Below, piece by piece: positions 61,114-64,000 of a stretch of DNA of 64,000 bases (positions are counted from its first letter, which is position 1; every line of letters starts with the position of its first letter). Both the position numbers and the translations under genes were made by a program. Source of the DNA: Oscheius sp. JU75 (taxonomy: Eukaryota > Nematoda > Chromadorea > Rhabditida > Rhabditidae); the NCBI GenBank assembly GCA_037178855.1, contig JASJZC010000001.1, positions 8,060,001-8,124,000 of the forward strand, read 5' to 3'. A model generated the notes under the pieces. That model was not told the DNA's origin. It was given only the letters and a program-made list of their open reading frames with translations, and did no database searches.

Positions 61114-62814
61114 ATGAGCGAAAAAAAGGAAAAGGATCCGCTCATTGCCAGGTACAGCCCCTCTTTCCTAGGATTAATTCCTATTCTAGAGCTCTCCTGA
61201 CGTTTGGAGGCGTCTTCGGCTTCCATCGACTCTATTTGGATCAAATACCAGAAGCTTTCATCTACTTTTCGACGTTTGGAGTCTTCGGGATCGGATCTAT
61301 TCTGGACATTTTCACCATTCATTCAATGGTCGATGACTACAATGACAAATTTCTAGCAGATCCTGAAGAACACAAAAGGTTCAAGTGAGTCTTTGTTTAT
61401 GAATTCGCTTTACCCAGTTTGCTTTTCAAAACACCTTCTTTTTCAGAAATGGTCGCCTGCAGCCGCGCCTCTCGAAAATGGTCAGAAGTTCTGTGGATCA
61501 GTTTGTCTATAGTGTCATGTACGCCATGTGGCTTGGATTTCTCTGCTGGATAGCTGGCAGCATGACTTTCGGACAGCCTCTGCATCAGAGTGTTCTAATG
61601 ATCTCATCGGTTGGAGCGGCAGTCTGCGCTGGTGATACTCATATCTCATAGTCCAACATAGTTTCGTTTAGGCGTGTACGTAGTAGGCAACAAGGGAGAG
61701 CAGTCGCGGGACCTTCTCTACATTTGGATTTCTTCACTCAGCGCTGCTTTCATTTTTGTCAGTTCTTTTCTTGGCATTTTTGGGTGCTAAACCACCGCGA
61801 TGTGGTTCGTCGTTTGCAGCCCGCACTTGTTTCTAACCTGAACCAACTCGATAGACCAGAGCACAGCTTGACGAGACGGTACGAGTGCGGCAGACTGCCT
61901 GGAAGACCCGATACGACAGCATTTTTCAGGGAATGTTGGATACTAGTGTCTTTCGAACGCTTCTAGCCTCGGCTCTAGTAGGAACAGTCATTGGGAACAG
62001 AACAGCACAGATCCGTCCTCCTCAAATGAAACAGTACAACTATAAACATTTTGTGGTACACATCTCTAGTCTCTAGCCAGTCAGTTCAAAAATTCCAGTT
62101 CTGGTCCTCCCTCTTCCTCTGTCTTATCTGTATCATTGCTCTTGGAGCCAGTCGACACATCCTCCACCAACGAGTCGCGGTGGTCAAGTCCGGAGAGAAT
62201 ACTGTAATTAGTTCTGTGGATCAGCTTGTCCAGGACAGAATGAGAAATCTGGCCAAGTTGAATAGGTTGATTCGAGCCTTTATTCTGGGAAAATTCTCAC
62301 TTTTAAGGTTTTTCGACGGAGCTACGAAGATCGAATATAACAGAGCCAGAACAGGAAAGAAGGTTTGTTTTAGAATTTCTTTTTTCTTCAGCTTTTGATA
62401 GTTACCATTCGAGATGTACCAAAAGTTTCCAGACCTAAAATCTGTATACTTATAGACGAAACCAGATTCGAGCTGGTGGGATTTCGACCTTGCTCTTCGT
62501 GCTCCCGGCTGGGCTGACCAGATCACAGTTCTGATTGTGGACATTTTCCGAGCAGAGACCCGAGTGGCCGTTGGCAGTCTGGACGTCGAGCCTCTGCAAT
62601 GGGCCCTCTGGCGGATGTATCTCATTTTGGTTTGTCTATTACTCAGTCTCACTATCTGCTACAGTACTTCGACACGTCTCCCTTCGTCTCGGACCGGACT
62701 ATCAACAAGCTTTGTCTTCGTCATGCCAACGACAAGAAGGATGGTAGCAGTTCCGAGAAAAGAGACATTGCCTCGAAGGCGGTGGAACGAGGATGTGAAG
62801 TGATGAAGTTATAG
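61114..62814 (+). CDS. TM2-domain multi-pass membrane protein, DNAJC22/Wurst-like
   Basis: About eight exons. It starts MSEKKEKDPLIARALLTFGG and continues VFGFHRLYLDQIPEAFIYFS and GVFGIGSILDIF, a TM2 domain (GxxGxHRxYL) as at the N-terminus of DNAJC22. More hydrophobic segments follow (FVYSVMYAMWLGFLCWIAG, SVLMISSVGAAVCAGVYVVG, LLASALVGTVIGN, FWSSLFLCLICIIALGAS). The C-terminal part (WWDFDLALRAPGWADQITVL, then YFDTSPFVSDRTINKLC) ends at MKL. No HPD motif was found, so the J domain of DNAJC22 seems missing or unrecognisable. Wurst/DNAJC22 helps clathrin-mediated endocytosis. Exon joins around 61750-61860 and 62270-62360 are uncertain. It follows TM9SF by 227 nt. AATAAA lies at 62856. Confidence 0.72.
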
Positions 62815-62855
62815 TCCTGACATAATCTACAGTCCCAATGTGATCTCAGAAGCAT

Positions 62856-62861
62856 AATAAA
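62856..62861 (+). terminator. Poly(A) signal of the TM2-domain gene
   Basis: AATAAA lies 41 nt after the stop codon of the TM2-domain gene. Confidence 0.6.
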
Positions 62862-63315
62862 AACTGGATTCTCTATCTCATTTTGAGAACTTTCTGCTGG
62901 AGACTGAATACTTTCGAGATTCACAATCGGTATCCAATCGTTGCCTTCCAGGAGGAAGGCTATTCCAAAATTTCACTCAACCACTACATTGGCAGGGTCG
63001 GAAGCACTGAATACCTCAAACTTGGGTAATTAAACCGAACATTCTGTTCGCTGTAGAGATATCAGGCGGTCTGGGAGGTCAGATGGTATGGCAAAGATCG
63101 GGAGAACGTATCTCATTCGGGTTTTCTGAAAGCTTTTGTAGTAACAAACTCAAGCCAATGTTCATATCCTGTTTCAAAGATTGATAGCTAGAAGAGTGAG
63201 ACGATAGTCCCAATGTTATTAATAAAGGGCACTGGACAAACAGTCTGATAACAGAACTAGAGGAGGTCAGTCCTCTCAGTGGCAGTCTCGATCTCTCCTC
63301 CAAATCTGTCTCCTT

Positions 63316-63672
63316 ATCAGCTTCGGTGATCTTCGTCTAGGAATCCACCTGGATGTCCAAGAACCCGTCTTCGAATGCCTCGAGGGATCTTCCACAGGTT
63401 AGTGTTGGCGAAACTGGTACACTGACATCTAATCACAAGTTTGTGTCAGAAGACGCGGGTCCCGGCGCGAATGGCACTTGGCCAGAATGCCCACAGCTGT
63501 TTATTTCACTTACTTTTTCTTCGAATCTTTTATCATTTCCGTCGTTTTCTTGTTTATTTTTGTGTTTGTTTACCCTACCTACTCACTGTTTTGCCAGCTT
63601 ATCCATGGACTCTTATCGCTCTTTCAGTCCTCGTCTGTTTTCCAGATGTTGAAATAGTCCTGTGCCAGCACT
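63316..63672 (+). CDS. Possible 3' exons of a small membrane protein
   Basis: An exon from about 63321 to 63394 (GDLRLGIHLDVQEPVFECLE) can be joined in phase to 63600-63672 (AYPWTLIALSVLVCFPDVEI), giving one hydrophobic segment and a stop at 63672. The upstream exons were not found with confidence; a stretch near 62935-63020 (YPIVAFQEEGYSKISLNHYI) may belong. No family was recognised. The join is supported only by matching phase and splice sites. Confidence 0.25.
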
Positions 63673-63680
63673 AGAAAGAA

Positions 63681-64000
63681 TGATTCTCCGCATCTACGTG
63701 GCTTTTTTCGTGGTCTCATGTACCTCTCTACTACCCTACAATCTATTTATGAATGCTCATGAGGTACGTGGTTTTTGCAGAACTTTTGCAGAGCGAGCTT
63801 GCAGAGTTTCTGGGTAAAAAAACATGATTTTTCAGTTTTACGATGTTTTGCAAAGTTGTAGACCAGATCAGACGCTACATCTTTGCAGTGCATCACAAAG
63901 CTGAAAAGTTAGTTATTGGACCAAAAACTCGCCTGTGAATAAGTAAGTTGTAAGCATAGAGTTTTAGTATTTCCTGTATAAACTGCGAAACATCTCCGAA
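63681..64000 (+). CDS. First exon of a possible equilibrative nucleoside transporter (SLC29), cut by window end
   Basis: An exon 63681-63762 encodes MILRIYVAFFVVSCTSLLPY then NLFMNAHE and ends at a GTACGT donor. Hydrophobic sequence, then LLPYN with a following aromatic and acidic residue, resembles the first membrane segment of ENT transporters (LLPWN-type motif). The rest lies beyond the window. A palindromic repeat occupies the following intron. The family call rests on one short motif. Confidence 0.3.
63827..63911. repeat. Palindromic dispersed element, right-edge copy
   Basis: CGATGTTTTGCAAAGTTGTA pairs with CTACATCTTTGCAGTGCATC, and the outer flanks TTTTTCAG and CTGAAAAG also pair. It is the second-best preserved copy, with a loop of about 15 nt, matching the element at 41953. 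Confidence 0.65.

Overview
This is nuclear DNA from an animal, almost certainly a nematode. Genes are broken by many very short introns (commonly about 35-45 nt) ending in TTTCAG-type acceptors, and several genes match nematode or C. elegans-type proteins closely: MEL-26 (MATH-BTB), GLD-4/TRF4 poly(A) polymerase, an ANC-1/nesprin, a compact Fer-like SH2 tyrosine kinase and an RSBP-1/R7BP homologue. No bacterial, organellar or viral genes were recognised. All gene models were assembled by eye from splice sites and protein similarity. Exon edges given in the evidence were read from the sequence; UTRs and trans-splice sites are not determined.

Layout. 1-15990 (minus): the N-terminal part of a giant nesprin/ANC-1 gene, with two calponin-homology domains, spectrin-like coiled coil, ten ~95-residue tandem repeats and an open coiled-coil exon running off the left edge. 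15991-19476: gene-poor, purine-rich DNA. 19477-20179 (plus): a small SH2-like protein, convergent with 20245-25581 (minus), a many-fingered C2H2 protein. 25833-26452 (minus): AP-3 sigma. 26954-27634 (plus): ribosomal protein L17, followed closely by an unrecognised helical protein (27751-28717). 28845-30612 (minus): SH2 tyrosine kinase, divergent from a 68-residue ORF (30706-30912). 31172-32561 and 32849-35330 (minus): mel-26 and gld-4 in tandem. 36168-36923 (plus): NDUFS7. 37693-40543 (plus): PIAS SUMO ligase, convergent with 40915-43190 (minus) MEF2. 43191-48427: 5.2 kb without a recognised gene. 48428-51668 and 51755-53247 (plus): CAF-1 large subunit, then R7BP/RSBP-1, 86 nt apart. 53462-54977 (minus): hnRNP K. 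55542-55907, 56306-56919, 57961-60886 and 61114-62814 (plus): a tail-anchored protein, an SH3BGRL-like protein, TM9SF2/4 and a TM2/DNAJC22-like membrane protein. A possible equilibrative nucleoside transporter gene starts near the right edge.

How the genes relate. Most are housekeeping genes (translation, complex I, chromatin assembly, membrane traffic, mRNA control). Close same-strand pairs (rpl-17 and its neighbour, gld-4/mel-26, AP-3 sigma/zinc finger, CAF-1/rsbp-1) look like nematode operons. PIAS lies beside MEF2, and the MEF2 protein carries a phosphorylation-dependent SUMO motif.

Most unusual points: at least six GC-AG introns; tRNA-headed SINE-like elements, three in one intron; a dispersed ~70-90 bp palindrome in several introns; an inverted, decayed copy of an ANC-1 repeat segment inside an ANC-1 intron; CTCF-like motifs around MEF2; an A9 frameshift in CAF-1; and a kinase without an activation-loop tyrosine. 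I did not find a clearly new multi-gene system.
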